DNA from: Bacteroidales bacterium
Lineage (GTDB): Bacteria; Bacteroidota; Bacteroidia; Bacteroidales; P3
Assembly (NCBI GenBank): GCA_017616895.1
Contig: JAFZXE010000011.1
Span: 82,462 to 146,461 of the forward strand
Direction of reading: 5' to 3'
DNA length: 64,000 nt
A program made the translations under genes and the position numbers. The notes beneath the pieces are model-generated. The model was not told the DNA's origin, did not search any database, and saw only the letters and a list, made by a program, of their open reading frames with translations. Positions 15,251-23,891 of this stretch are shown piece after piece. Positions within the stretch are counted from its first letter, which is position 1; each line of letters opens with the position of its first letter.

Positions 15251-17065
15251 TTATTTAATTGAGATGGCACCGAATTTGCAGTTGTTGATGCAGGCACCGC
15301 ACTTGATGCACTTGTTGGCGTCGATGGCCATGGAAGCGAGCTTGTGGCCGGGGGCGGTGTAGTCGGTACGGCTGATAGCCTCGACCGGGCAGCCCTTGGC
15401 GCACTTGCCGCAGCCGATGCACTTCTCGGCGTCGATGACATACTGCATGAGTTTCTTGCAGACGCCAGCGCGGCATTTCTTGTCAACCACGTGCTCAACA
15501 TATTCATCCCAGAAGTTGTCGAGAGTCGAGAGGACGGGGTTCGGCGAGGTCTGACCGAGGCCGCAGAGAGCGCTGTCCTTGATAACGGCAGCGAGGTTGC
15601 GCAGAGCCTGGAGGTCTTCCATGGTGCCGCGACCGTCGGTGATCTTCTCAAGCAGCTCGCAGAGACGCTTGTTACCAACACGGCAGGGGGTGCACTTACC
15701 GCAGCTCTCCTCGCAGGTGAACTCGAGGTAGAACTTAGCGATAGCGGGCATACAGCTGGTTTCGTCCATGACGACCATACCGCCGGAGCCCATCATCGAG
15801 CCAGCAGCCACGAGGCTGTCGTAGTCAATCTCGGTGTCGAGGTGCTTGGCTGTCAAGCATCCGCCCGAAGGACCACCGGTCTGAACGGCTTTGAACTGCT
15901 TGCCGTCCTTGATGCCGCCGCCGATTTCGTAGATGATCTCACGCAGGGTGATGCCCATGGGAACCTCGATAAGACCCACGTTGTTGATCTGGCCGGCGAG
16001 AGCGAACACCTTGGTTCCGGGAGATTTCTCGGTACCGATGGTGCGGAACCAGTCGGCACCCTTGGTGATGATGATAGGAATGTTGGCGAAAGTCTCGACG
16101 TTGTTCACGTTCGAAGGCATGCCCATGTAACCCTTGACAGCCGGGAACGGGGGTTTCAGGGTAGGCTCACCGCGCATACCTTCCATGGAGTGGATAAGAG
16201 CGGTTTCCTCGCCGCAGACGAATGCGCCGGCACCGTAGCGGAGCTCGATGTCGAAGTTGAAGCCGCTGCCGAGGATGTCCTCACCGAGGAGGCCGTATTC
16301 GCGAGCCTGACGGATAGCGATTTTCAGACGCTCGATTGCGAGCGGGTATTCAGCGCGGATATAGATAAGACCCTTGGTGGCACCGATGGCGTAGCCGCCG
16401 ATAGCCATAGCCTCAACGATGCAGTTGGGGTCGCCTTCGAGGATGGAACGGTCCATGAATGCACCGGGGTCGCCCTCGTCAGCATTGCAGATGATATATT
16501 TCTGTTCGGCTTTGTTCTTAGCGCAGAGGCCCCACTTCACGCCGGTGGGGAATCCAGCGCCGCCACGACCGCGGAGGCCCGACTTGGTTATCACATCGAC
16601 AACCTGTTCGGGAGTCATCTCGGTCAAGCACTTGGCCAAAGCCTCGTAGCCGCCGCGAGCGATGCACTCGTCGATGTTTTCAGGATCCACGAAGCCGCAG
16701 TTGCGGAGGGCGATACGAATTTGTTTGCGATAGAAGTCCATGTGTTTCGAGTCGCTCACATGCTCCTTGTTTTCGGGGTTGGTGTAGAGCAGCTCGGGCA
16801 CCTTACGACCTTTGATGATGTGTTCCTCAACGATGCGGAGCACGTTTTCGGGTTTCACCTGGGTGTAGAAGGTGTTGTCGGGCATAATCTTCACGATGGG
16901 GCCCTTCTCGCAGAAGCCGAAGCAGCCAGTTTTGATTACCTGCACTTCTTCGGAGAGTTTTTTCTCAGCGAGAACTTTGCGGAATTCTTCAATAATCTCG
17001 AGGCTATTGGACGATTTGCATCCAGTGCCGCCGCAGATTAAAACATGCATTTTATATTTTGCCAT
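15251..17065 (-). CDS. hydB: NuoF-like flavin/FeS subunit of the bifurcating hydrogenase, HydB/HndC
   Basis: A 604-residue NADH-oxidising/reducing subunit with FMN, thought to be the bifurcation site. The N-terminal thioredoxin-like ferredoxin has C11, C16, C48 and C52. The central NuoF part has the FMN/NAD loop RGRGGAGFPTG (about 165-175) and the 4Fe-4S binding ESCGKCTPCRVG motif. The C-terminus carries two [4Fe-4S] clusters, CIGCGKCAKGCP and CIKCGACINNC. This three-part domain set is characteristic of HydB/HndC rather than respiratory NuoF, which lacks the terminal ferredoxin. Start ATG at 17065. Confidence 0.93.
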   Translation of the reverse strand: MAKYKMHVLICGGTGCKSSNSLEIIEEFRKVLAEKKLSEEVQVIKTGCFGFCEKGPIVKIMPDNTFYTQVKPENVLRIVEEHIIKGRKVPELLYTNPENKEHVSDSKHMDFYRKQIRIALRNCGFVDPENIDECIARGGYEALAKCLTEMTPEQVVDVITKSGLRGRGGAGFPTGVKWGLCAKNKAEQKYIICNADEGDPGAFMDRSILEGDPNCIVEAMAIGGYAIGATKGLIYIRAEYPLAIERLKIAIRQAREYGLLGEDILGSGFNFDIELRYGAGAFVCGEETALIHSMEGMRGEPTLKPPFPAVKGYMGMPSNVNNVETFANIPIIITKGADWFRTIGTEKSPGTKVFALAGQINNVGLIEVPMGITLREIIYEIGGGIKDGKQFKAVQTGGPSGGCLTAKHLDTEIDYDSLVAAGSMMGSGGMVVMDETSCMPAIAKFYLEFTCEESCGKCTPCRVGNKRLCELLEKITDGRGTMEDLQALRNLAAVIKDSALCGLGQTSPNPVLSTLDNFWDEYVEHVVDKKCRAGVCKKLMQYVIDAEKCIGCGKCAKGCPVEAISRTDYTAPGHKLASMAIDANKCIKCGACINNCKFGAISIK

Positions 17066-17083
17066 AATTCTTTTTGTTAGTTT

Positions 17084-17165
17084 TAAGTTCTAAGTTTTAA
17101 GTTTTAAGTAGCTTGCGCAGGTTGTGTCGCAGAACACTTAACACTTACAACTTACAGCTTACAGC
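17084..17165. repeat. AAGTTTTAAG and ACTTACAGCTT short repeats in the hydD-hydB spacer
   Basis: The spacer between the ferredoxin-like gene and hydB holds AAGTTCTAAGTTTTAAG repeats followed by CTTACAACTTACAGCTTACAGC repeats. The second type recurs in the inverted-repeat locus near 47.6 kb. Confidence 0.7.
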
Positions 17166-17173
17166 TTTAAACT

Positions 17174-17569
17174 TTACTTGTCAATTGTTTCGTAGTTGAC
17201 GGGGATGATGCCCTCTACCAGTTCGCCGTTCTGGACATACTTGGTGAGGATCTCGTCGGCGCGGTTGTTGTCAACGTGGCCAAACACGATGGGGTCTTTG
17301 CCCGGAACCTTCACCTCGAGGGTGGGCTCGGCATGGCAATAGCCCATGCAACCGGTCTGAGTGAATACTGCGTTGATGTGAAGCTCTTCGGCTTTCTGCA
17401 TCATGTGTTCCATCACCTGTTTTGCACCGGCGGCGATACCGCAGGTAGCCATAGCAACCTTGATCTGTACAAGTGCATCGGGGTTCTCAGCCTTCTCTCT
17501 CACATCGAGAGTTGACTGGAGCTTTTCCCTCATGGCTTTCAGGTCTGCCAATGATTTTACTTTTGTCAT
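17174..17569 (-). CDS. Thioredoxin-like [2Fe-2S] ferredoxin subunit (HydD/HndB-like)
   Basis: A 131-residue protein at the head of the hydrogenase operon. It has a helical N-terminus followed by a thioredoxin-like [2Fe-2S] domain whose cysteines are visible in ATCGIAAGAK and TGCMGYCHAEP. It lacks the usual fourth ligand in the first pair (only one Cys in ATCGIAAG), so cluster ligation is not certain from sequence. Its relatives are the HndB subunit and stand-alone 2Fe-2S ferredoxins. The role is electron transfer with the NuoF-like subunit, inferred from operon position. Start ATG at 17569; an upstream promoter is at 17657-17687. Confidence 0.8.
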   Translation of the reverse strand: MTKVKSLADLKAMREKLQSTLDVREKAENPDALVQIKVAMATCGIAAGAKQVMEHMMQKAEELHINAVFTQTGCMGYCHAEPTLEVKVPGKDPIVFGHVDNNRADEILTKYVQNGELVEGIIPVNYETIDK

Positions 17570-17656
17570 GTGTAGTCTCCTTTTATTTGTGGATTAATAT
17601 AATAATTAGTTAATTGTAAATTAATTACGATTAAATCAAGTGTATTTCGACCATTG

Positions 17657-17687
17657 CAAACTTACTTATTTTCCGTCATTAATACAA
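17657..17687 (-). promoter_or_regulatory. Promoter of the hydrogenase operon
   Basis: On the minus strand a -33 TTG (17685-17687) and a -7 TAAGTTTG (17657-17664) are spaced by 20 nt, matching the Bacteroides consensus (TTTG, 19-21 nt, TAnnTTTG). Transcription would begin about 80 nt before the start codon at 17569. Confidence 0.65.
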
Positions 17688-18023
17688 CATTCCATGAAAA
17701 AATATTTTCAAACCCATAATAATTAGTCCTTTTCGTGGTTTTTGACGGCCCCAAAACTGCCCGCTGCCCGTAACCGCCAACCGCTAAACTAGCATCACGC
17801 CATAATCGGTCTAGAATTAGCGCAAAGCTGGCCCGGTATTGGTTCACTGCAAAGCCACTGCAAAGTCACTGCAAAGCCACTGCAAAGCCACTGAACCAAA
17901 ATAGGTGAAAAGTAAAACAAATATGACCACTCTCCCATTCGATTTTTTTCATAGAATTGTTCTCTCAACCATAGAGTTTTGAAAATGTTATGGCCTTCGC
18001 AAACGTGAATTTTTCTTAAAAAC
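17688..18023. other. Intergenic region between divergent operons, with no gene found
   Basis: No plausible gene was seen. A 96-codon minus-strand open frame here (17795-18085) is an artefact of the 11-bp repeat at 17844-17898. The rest is AT-rich and holds the start regions of the flanking promoters. Confidence 0.6.
17844..17898. repeat. 11-bp tandem repeat (TCACTGCAAAG), five units
   Basis: Five exact-length 11-bp units: TCACTGCAAAG, CCACTGCAAAG, TCACTGCAAAG, CCACTGCAAAG and CCACTGAACCA. The repeat lies in the spacer between hydrogenase and thioredoxin genes. The period matches arrays near 23.9, 48.1 and 57.4 kb that have unrelated unit sequences. Confidence 0.9.
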
Positions 18024-18054
18024 TTGTTTATGCCAAAAAAAACTCGTTTCTTTG
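18024..18054 (+). promoter_or_regulatory. Possible promoter for the small lipoprotein-thioredoxin pair
   Basis: TTG (18024-18026), 20 nt, then TTTCTTTG (18047-18054), one mismatch from TAnnTTTG. The start codon is at 18141, leaving an approximately 80-nt leader. Confidence 0.45.
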
Positions 18055-18140
18055 CGTTGTAAATCAAATGGAAACGAGAGGCCAAAATATTGCGTGAAGC
18101 GATTGTGCCTTAAATAGATACAAACCTAAAACAACGCATT

Positions 18141-18341
18141 ATGAAAAAGTTCATACGTATAATGACATCAGCTTTGGTCCTTGTCGGAATGGTTACGGTG
18201 TGCGGCACCACAACGTCATGCAAAACTTCGGAGGGTGAGGTAATGTACAAGACCCACCACGAGAACACCAAAACCATCAACAAGAACTACAGAGTGAAAG
18301 GTACAAACGAACGTAACAAACAAACCTATCGTTCGTACTGA
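18141..18341 (+). CDS. Small secreted or lipoprotein-like peptide, unknown function
   Basis: A 66-residue product with a basic start (MKKFIRIM), a hydrophobic core and a TTSC site that could be a lipobox (cysteine at about 27). The mature part is about 40 residues, hydrophilic and rich in Lys, Asn and Thr. It shares its last base with the start of the next gene (TGATG), so the two are probably translated together. Bacteroidota genomes often carry such short lipoproteins; none has a known role that I can assign here. Confidence 0.6.
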   Translation: MKKFIRIMTSALVLVGMVTVCGTTTSCKTSEGEVMYKTHHENTKTINKNYRVKGTNERNKQTYRSY

Positions 18342-19303
18342 TGCCAGTTGTCCGGGGAACGGATAAGTGTGAAAAGATAAAAAGGGGTGGCCGACACTTG
18401 CGGTCACTCCTTTTGTTGTGTCTTATGTTTATGCCCCTGATTGCTTGGGGGCAAGGGGCGTTTACCTTGACAGTCAAATGCCCGAAGTCGTTGGGGCGGA
18501 GTGCGACACTCACGGTGTTTGACGGCGACACCACGTCGCACCGATATGCGCACCGCATCAAGGATGGGGTCTCTACTTTCAGCGCACCGCTGGCGGGGCC
18601 ATGTGCCGCACAGCTCACGTTCTCGGGCAACCGCCATATACATCTGTATCTTGAGCCCACCGAGATGAGCCTTGAAGTCAACGCCGAGGAGCTGGAGCGC
18701 TCGCCGCTGTCGGGCTCGCGTTCGAACAGCCAATATCGCTACGCAATGGAAACCAGCGGTGACACGAAGTCGCTAACGGAATACATACGTGCCAACCGCA
18801 CCTCACCCATAGCCGCCTTTGTGCTGTTCAGACAGATGCGCGGCATGGAACTGCGCGAGGTGGAGAAGCTATACTCAATCCTCGACAGTGTCGAGGCACG
18901 CTGCTACCACTACCATGCAATAGAGAAATACCTTCGCGAGTCGGTGGCGTTGGCGGAAGGAATGCCGCTGCCCGACTTTGAATTCACGGAAGAGAAGCAG
19001 CGCTGCCGCCTCTCGGACTGCCTGGAGAGCGGCAAGCCGAGTGTGATATTATTTGGTGCGTCGTGGTGCGACATCTGCCGACGCGACCTAGCCACCGCCG
19101 AGAAGATATGCCGAGACAGCGTCACCGTCGTGGCTGTAGATATAGATGCCGACCGACGGGGATGGGATGCACCCTATATCGCGAAGCTAGACATAAGCCA
19201 TCTGCCCTACATCATAGTGCTAGACGGCGACGGGAAGATTGCTGGACGCGATGTGAGAATATGGGAGCTGGAGCGACGGCTCGCCTCCATAAAACGGCGA
19301 TAG
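18341..19303 (+). CDS. Exported TlpA/ResA-like thioredoxin with a DUF4369-like N-terminal part
   Basis: A 320-residue protein with a signal peptide (hydrophobic LLLLCLMFMPLIAWG ending near GQG) after an unusually long basic n-region, so a start further in is possible. Residues about 40-130 form a beta-rich part like the DUF4369 domain common in Bacteroidota thioredoxins. The C-terminal 120 residues hold a thioredoxin fold with the redox motif C-D-I-C in SWCDICRRD and the cis-proline region in SHLPYIIVLD. It is probably a periplasmic thiol-disulfide oxidoreductase acting on cytochrome maturation or envelope proteins. It overlaps the small lipoprotein gene by one base. Confidence 0.75.
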   Translation: MPVVRGTDKCEKIKRGGRHLRSLLLLCLMFMPLIAWGQGAFTLTVKCPKSLGRSATLTVFDGDTTSHRYAHRIKDGVSTFSAPLAGPCAAQLTFSGNRHIHLYLEPTEMSLEVNAEELERSPLSGSRSNSQYRYAMETSGDTKSLTEYIRANRTSPIAAFVLFRQMRGMELREVEKLYSILDSVEARCYHYHAIEKYLRESVALAEGMPLPDFEFTEEKQRCRLSDCLESGKPSVILFGASWCDICRRDLATAEKICRDSVTVVAVDIDADRRGWDAPYIAKLDISHLPYIIVLDGDGKIAGRDVRIWELERRLASIKRR

Positions 19304-19325
19304 AAGACAGTATTACGAACAGTTT

Positions 19326-19829
19326 CTAATCAATGGCTTTCTGACGCAGCACGCCTTTGTAGAGGCCGTGAGTGCAGTAGCCAGCCTCGGTGTAGCCGCG
19401 ACTGCCGTAGTAGCGGTTGAGGAAAGCGTTGTCAACGGCACAGTCGAGGCGGAAGAAGTCCTTGTGCATAGAGCGGGACAACTGCAGGCAGTGGTCGAGG
19501 AATATGTCACCCACCGGTTCGAGCCAACCTACGGCAGAGGCGAAGTTGTGGAGGTAGAGAGCCTTCTGCCCGTCGTCGGGCCAGCGGTCGTCTTCCTCTT
19601 TCAGAACGGCGGCGCACACCACCTTGCCGCTCTCGTCGTCAACGAGGACATAGAGCTGACCGATACGCTGATGCTCGACATAATAGTCCATCGGAAACCT
19701 AACGAGGTATTCGGTCACGTTCCACTGACGTATGCCTTTACGGTCCATCCATGCCATGCGGTCAACCACCAAGTTGTAGAGGACCGCAGCCTCGTCGGGG
19801 GTGCCTTTGCGGAAGGTATAGTTTCTCAT
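19326..19829 (-). CDS. GNAT-family N-acetyltransferase
   Basis: A 167-residue acetyltransferase of the GNAT superfamily. The start ATG at 19829 overlaps the miaA stop codon as ATGA, typical of translational coupling; a longer frame extends into miaA but is not needed. Visible features are a beta strand with VLVDDESGKVVCAAVL (the acceptor-side strands), a LYLHNFASAVGW segment with the expected central strand, and a C-terminal FLNRYYGSRGYTEAG that matches the helix-turn-strand before the last beta strand of GNATs. The acetyl-CoA pyrophosphate loop (Q/R-x-x-G-x-G/A) is not obvious. The substrate is unknown. Confidence 0.7.
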   Translation of the reverse strand: MRNYTFRKGTPDEAAVLYNLVVDRMAWMDRKGIRQWNVTEYLVRFPMDYYVEHQRIGQLYVLVDDESGKVVCAAVLKEEDDRWPDDGQKALYLHNFASAVGWLEPVGDIFLDHCLQLSRSMHKDFFRLDCAVDNAFLNRYYGSRGYTEAGYCTHGLYKGVLRQKAID

Positions 19830-20734
19830 AACAGTTTCAAAACCTGTTCGACCTTTGTTTCGAGCGGGAGCTGTCCATCGATCCAATGAATCCTCACGCC
19901 GTTGCGCTCCATGCGTCGGAACCAAGTCATCTGGCGCTTTGAGAAGCGCCGTATGTCGGTGAAGAGACCATCGAACATCTGCTCTTTGGTTATCTTGCCT
20001 TGCAGAAAGAGAGTAACATGGCGGTATTCGAGGCCATAGCGGAGCAGGCGCTCGGGAGGAACCCCTTGTTTAAGCAGAGTCGCCACCTCATCAACCATAC
20101 CGCCGTCGATGCGCTGGCGGAGTCGCGTCTCAATGCGCTTGACCAGCACGTCGCGAGGAAACAGAACACCGACAATCACGTGGTTTATGTCTGGCATGCG
20201 GGTGAACGAGTCGGGATGCTGCAGCTTGTATTCCTGGATTTCGAGAGCGCGGACGAGGCGGTCACGGGTCTCGGTATCGGTGTGGTTGTGGAGTTTTATC
20301 ATAGAGGCGAGCCGTGCGGTGAGCTCCTCGTCGCTCTTGTCGGCAATGCTGCGACGGAATTCCTCGTCAACGGGAGCGTCGGGCAGCTCGTACTGCCTTA
20401 CCACACCGTCAACATACATGCCAGTGCCGCCGCAGAGTATGGGACGGTGACCGCGTTGAAGGATGCCGTCGTAGGCACGACGGAAGTCGGTGAGGAACTG
20501 GTAGAGGTTGTATTCGTAGCCCGCATCGTGGATGTCGATTAAATGATATGGAATGTCAACACCGTGGATGTGGTAATCGTCAAGATCCTTGCCGCTGCCT
20601 ATGTCCATACCACGAAAAACCTGACGGGAGTCGGCGCTGATAATCTCGCCACCTATGCGGTAGGCCAGCTCGGCGGCGAGCTGAGTCTTGCCGCTGGCAG
20701 TGGTACCGGTGATTGTCAAGAGAGTGTTGTCCAT
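19826..20734 (-). CDS. miaA: tRNA dimethylallyltransferase MiaA
   Basis: A 302-residue enzyme that transfers dimethylallyl from DMAPP to A37 of tRNAs reading UNN codons. The P-loop GTTASGKT is at about 8-15, the DSRQVFRGMDIGSGK motif at about 34-48 and the LIDIHDAGYEYNLYQF segment further on; the catalytic GGTGMYVDGVV follows near 100. The usual GPTASGKT and DSxQxYRGMDIGTAK read GTTASGKT and FRGMDIGSGK here, a variant that I associate with one of the two MiaA copies of Bacteroidota. Start at ATG 20734; an upstream in-frame ATG would add a short unlikely tail. It is followed by the overlapping GNAT gene. Confidence 0.88.
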   Translation of the reverse strand: MDNTLLTITGTTASGKTQLAAELAYRIGGEIISADSRQVFRGMDIGSGKDLDDYHIHGVDIPYHLIDIHDAGYEYNLYQFLTDFRRAYDGILQRGHRPILCGGTGMYVDGVVRQYELPDAPVDEEFRRSIADKSDEELTARLASMIKLHNHTDTETRDRLVRALEIQEYKLQHPDSFTRMPDINHVIVGVLFPRDVLVKRIETRLRQRIDGGMVDEVATLLKQGVPPERLLRYGLEYRHVTLFLQGKITKEQMFDGLFTDIRRFSKRQMTWFRRMERNGVRIHWIDGQLPLETKVEQVLKLL

Positions 20735-20797
20735 CTTAAAAAACAAGGCGGGATAACGCCGACGCAATATCCCGCCTCATATCATTTAATTGACATA

Positions 20798-23473
20798 TCA
20801 ATCGTCGAAGTAGAGCTTGCCGCGCTGCTTGTCGAACTCATATTTGCCGAAACGGTTCAGGCCTTCCTTGTTGACGATGAACTTATAGTCCACGCCTTTC
20901 ACTACGACCACCTCGACGTTGCTGACCTTCTTCTCACCAATCTTCATCTCCTTGAAGATGATGGTTGATTTGTCGAGGATATTACCCTCGGGGTCGAAGG
21001 CATTGTCGCGGTCGGGGAAGTCCTCTTTAGTGATGCGACGCTGGTAGAGATAGTTCATAGCCTCTTCCCAAGAGATGGCAATCGGCTCAATATAACGCTC
21101 GTCGATCAACATAGGAACCTGCATGCCGTTGATGATGCAAGGTATCTCGCCCTTGGTGGAGTTAATCATAGTAGCCTGGATAGTGCCCTCGTCGTGGATG
21201 ATATTCGGCTCGGGGTTAGCCTCCTCAACAGGAGCGTTGACGAGGTCGATGACGTTGCCGTCGTCGGTATATTTCACCTGCGGAGTCTCGGACTGCATGT
21301 TGTCGATGAGACGTTTTGACACGAAGTCTGTACGGAGAACCATAAACTCAATGCGGCGGTTGAGCTGGTGAGCCGCCTCCTTGCGGTTTTCATCCTTTAT
21401 GGAGTTGACATAGTCACATTCGAGGACGGTACCCTTCGAGAAGCTGTAGGGTTTCTTGTTGACTTTGATGGTGATGTCGCGGTCGAGGGTGCGAGGCACA
21501 CGCTCGGCGTAGCCCTTTGCCACGAGACGCTCACGCTCGATGCCACGAGAGATGAGGTAGTCAACCACCGACTGTGCACGACGCTGAGAAAGGGTGTCGT
21601 TGGTAAGTCCTATGAATGGACGGCAGTCGGTATGAGCACGGATTTCAACAACTACGTTGGGGTTATTCACGAGAATGAGGTAGAGGTCCATGAGGGAATC
21701 CATGAACTCCTCTTTGAGGTCCCACTTTGCGAGGTCATAGCGAATTTCGGGCAGCACGACGGGCATCTTCGGAACAGGCTCGAGACGGAAGTCGTGGACG
21801 AGGTCTTTGCTGACGTTGTAACCTTTAGTGCTCTCGGAGCCCTCGGTGGTGAAGTAGTCAACCTTGGAGACATACATCTTATAGACCACGTTGCGCTTGA
21901 CTTTGTCAACATCGAAGCGGTAGAAGCCTTTCTTGTCGGTGTAGGTCTCGTACTCTTTGCCGTTTGAGCCCACGAGTTTGACCTTAGCCTTCTCGACAAG
22001 CTGCATAGACTTCTCGTCGCGGACGATACCCTGAATGCTGTAGAGCAGCGGCTCAAGCTCGAAGTAGAAGAGGTCGTCGTTGATGGGAGGAATCTTCTTG
22101 CCTTTCTTCTCGGTTTCCTTGTTATGCGGGTCGTCGAACGGACGGTTTGACGAGAAGTAACCGCGCTCCTCGTATTTGATGCTCTCTCCAGGGTAGAAGA
22201 TTATGGACATCTCGTCGTAGCAGGAGTTGATAGGCACTCCGAGGTTTTCAGGCTCGCTCCAGCGGCGTCCGTTCAGCTCGGTGCGGAAGAGGTCGTAACC
22301 ACCGACACCTGGGAGACCAGTGGAAGAGAAATACATGACGGAATCGGAACGGAGGACAGGGAAACCCTCGCGGCCGCCGGTGTTGACGCGGGAGCCGAGG
22401 TTGACGGGGTTGCCGAACTCGTCGCTGGTGGATTTACGAGTGACCATCCAGAGGTCATAGTCACCCTGGCCGCCGGGCATATCGGACGAGAAATACATGG
22501 TCAGACCGTCGCTAGTGACAGCCGGGTAGAGATAGTTGAAGGCGGTGTCGCCAAGGTCAACGCGCACAGCTTCGGACCATTCGCCGTTCATGGCAGCCTC
22601 GTCGGTCTGTTTTTTCTTGCCTTTTTTCTTATCGAGGGTGTTGCTGTTGCGGGTAGCAGTATAGATGTAGCAGCCTTCGGTCTTGTTTTTGCGGACGTCG
22701 CAGCGCGAGAACCAGACAGTCTTGCCGTCGGGCGAGAAGACGGCCTCACCTTCGTTGACGGGGGAGTTGATGTGGCCTTCAGTCTCGATGAGTTCGGGAG
22801 TCGGAGACCAGTTTCCCTTGCGGTCGCAGAAAACGTAGTAAATCTCAGAGAAAGCCTGCCCAGTCCAAGCGTCGGAGTTAGACGAGTTTGCCGTCTCACC
22901 GCTGCCGAAGCGAGAGGAGGAGAAGGTTATGGAGTTAGTGTCGTCGCCGAGGAAACGAGGAGCCCAGTCGTTCCACTGAGAGTTCCAGTTGTCGAGTTTC
23001 TTGATGACGTGGCGGGTGCGGTCGTGGACGAGCTGTTCGACATAGTCAAGCGATTCATAGCGAGACTTGGCCAGTTTGTCATCGGGGATGATTTCGAGGT
23101 AGTTCTCATAGTTTTTCTTAGCGTCATCGAAATTGTCGTTGAAGCGGCAAACCTCGGCGAGGTGGAAGTAGATGATAGGCTCGGTCTTGTAGTATTTGGA
23201 GCTTACGAGCTGCTTGTAAACCACTTCGGCCTTGTTGAAGTCGTGGATAAGTCGGTAGCACTCACCCATCTGGAAATAGACGCGGTTGCGCTCGGCCTTG
23301 TTGTCTTTAATTTTCTTGTAGGCTTCTTCGTATTTCTCGAGGGCTGCGCGATACTGCTTCTGCTCGAAGAGAGCGTCGGCCTTGTCGGCGTAACTCGACT
23401 GAGCCATCACGCCAGCCATCCCGAAAATACTGGCAAAAAAGAAAAATAGTGCTGCTTTTTTTAACGTTTTCAT
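20798..23473 (-). CDS. TPR/PD40/OmpA-family outer-membrane protein with an extra C-terminal domain
   Basis: An 891-residue exported protein (signal peptide MKTLKKAALFFFFASIFGMA, cleavage near MAQ). Residues about 28-130 read as TPR repeats, 160-460 as a PD40/WD40-like beta-propeller with TFSSSRFG and MYFSSDMPGG motifs, about 480-570 as a carboxypeptidase-regulatory-like domain, and 600-720 as an OmpA domain that would bind peptidoglycan (RAHTDCRPFIG, SQRRAQSVVDYLISRGI). This order is that of PorE-type proteins. A further 120 residues (about 770-891) follow the OmpA domain. They resemble the retropepsin-like fold (IPCIINGMQVPMLIDE, then NVEVVVVK and a final KYEFDKQRGKLYF) but have LIDE where DTG is expected, so are probably not proteolytic. 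Confidence 0.8.
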   Translation of the reverse strand: MKTLKKAALFFFFASIFGMAGVMAQSSYADKADALFEQKQYRAALEKYEEAYKKIKDNKAERNRVYFQMGECYRLIHDFNKAEVVYKQLVSSKYYKTEPIIYFHLAEVCRFNDNFDDAKKNYENYLEIIPDDKLAKSRYESLDYVEQLVHDRTRHVIKKLDNWNSQWNDWAPRFLGDDTNSITFSSSRFGSGETANSSNSDAWTGQAFSEIYYVFCDRKGNWSPTPELIETEGHINSPVNEGEAVFSPDGKTVWFSRCDVRKNKTEGCYIYTATRNSNTLDKKKGKKKQTDEAAMNGEWSEAVRVDLGDTAFNYLYPAVTSDGLTMYFSSDMPGGQGDYDLWMVTRKSTSDEFGNPVNLGSRVNTGGREGFPVLRSDSVMYFSSTGLPGVGGYDLFRTELNGRRWSEPENLGVPINSCYDEMSIIFYPGESIKYEERGYFSSNRPFDDPHNKETEKKGKKIPPINDDLFYFELEPLLYSIQGIVRDEKSMQLVEKAKVKLVGSNGKEYETYTDKKGFYRFDVDKVKRNVVYKMYVSKVDYFTTEGSESTKGYNVSKDLVHDFRLEPVPKMPVVLPEIRYDLAKWDLKEEFMDSLMDLYLILVNNPNVVVEIRAHTDCRPFIGLTNDTLSQRRAQSVVDYLISRGIERERLVAKGYAERVPRTLDRDITIKVNKKPYSFSKGTVLECDYVNSIKDENRKEAAHQLNRRIEFMVLRTDFVSKRLIDNMQSETPQVKYTDDGNVIDLVNAPVEEANPEPNIIHDEGTIQATMINSTKGEIPCIINGMQVPMLIDERYIEPIAISWEEAMNYLYQRRITKEDFPDRDNAFDPEGNILDKSTIIFKEMKIGEKKVSNVEVVVVKGVDYKFIVNKEGLNRFGKYEFDKQRGKLYFDD

Positions 23474-23775
23474 GCGTCAACGATTACTTATTAGATGTTG
23501 TATTTATTTTATAGCCAAACAATTGCAGCCGTTTAACGGATGTAATCAGCCACAATAACCAGACCACTAAAATACATATTTTCCTGCAAATAGCAATGTT
23601 TTTGATGATTTTTTTCGGTGTTGAGCAACAAAAGACAGAAGTAAGAGCTGGAATATGGCGTGATTTTTTCTGGAAGCTAAAGGCTTAACAATATGCAGAT
23701 TAGCTATTTTCAACGATACAAAAAATGGCAAAAATATGGCTTTTAACACTTTATAAAACAATGAAATAGAGTTAC

Positions 23776-23808
23776 AGGTTTTGCTCAGGTTTTGCTCAGG
23801 TTTTGATT
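23776..23808. repeat. 11-bp tandem repeat (AGGTTTTGCTC), three units
   Basis: AGGTTTTGCTC is repeated at 23776-23786 and 23787-23797, followed by AGGTTTTGATT at 23798-23808. It precedes the larger G-rich array by about 80 bp. Confidence 0.8.
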
Positions 23809-23891
23809 ACCTTCTCGGTTGAGCCATGGTAAAGAGCCTACAACGCCGAGGCATTGACGCTGTAGATTCGAGGACGGGGGGAGGATGGAGG

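Noticed and set aside
15344-17041. 565-codon plus-strand open frame opposite hydB
   Set aside because: Shadow of hydB, which has all cofactor motifs.
17844-17898. Possible CRISPR array
   Set aside because: Repeats are contiguous 11-bp units with no spacers; no cas genes nearby. The same holds for the arrays at 23892, 48040 and 57323.
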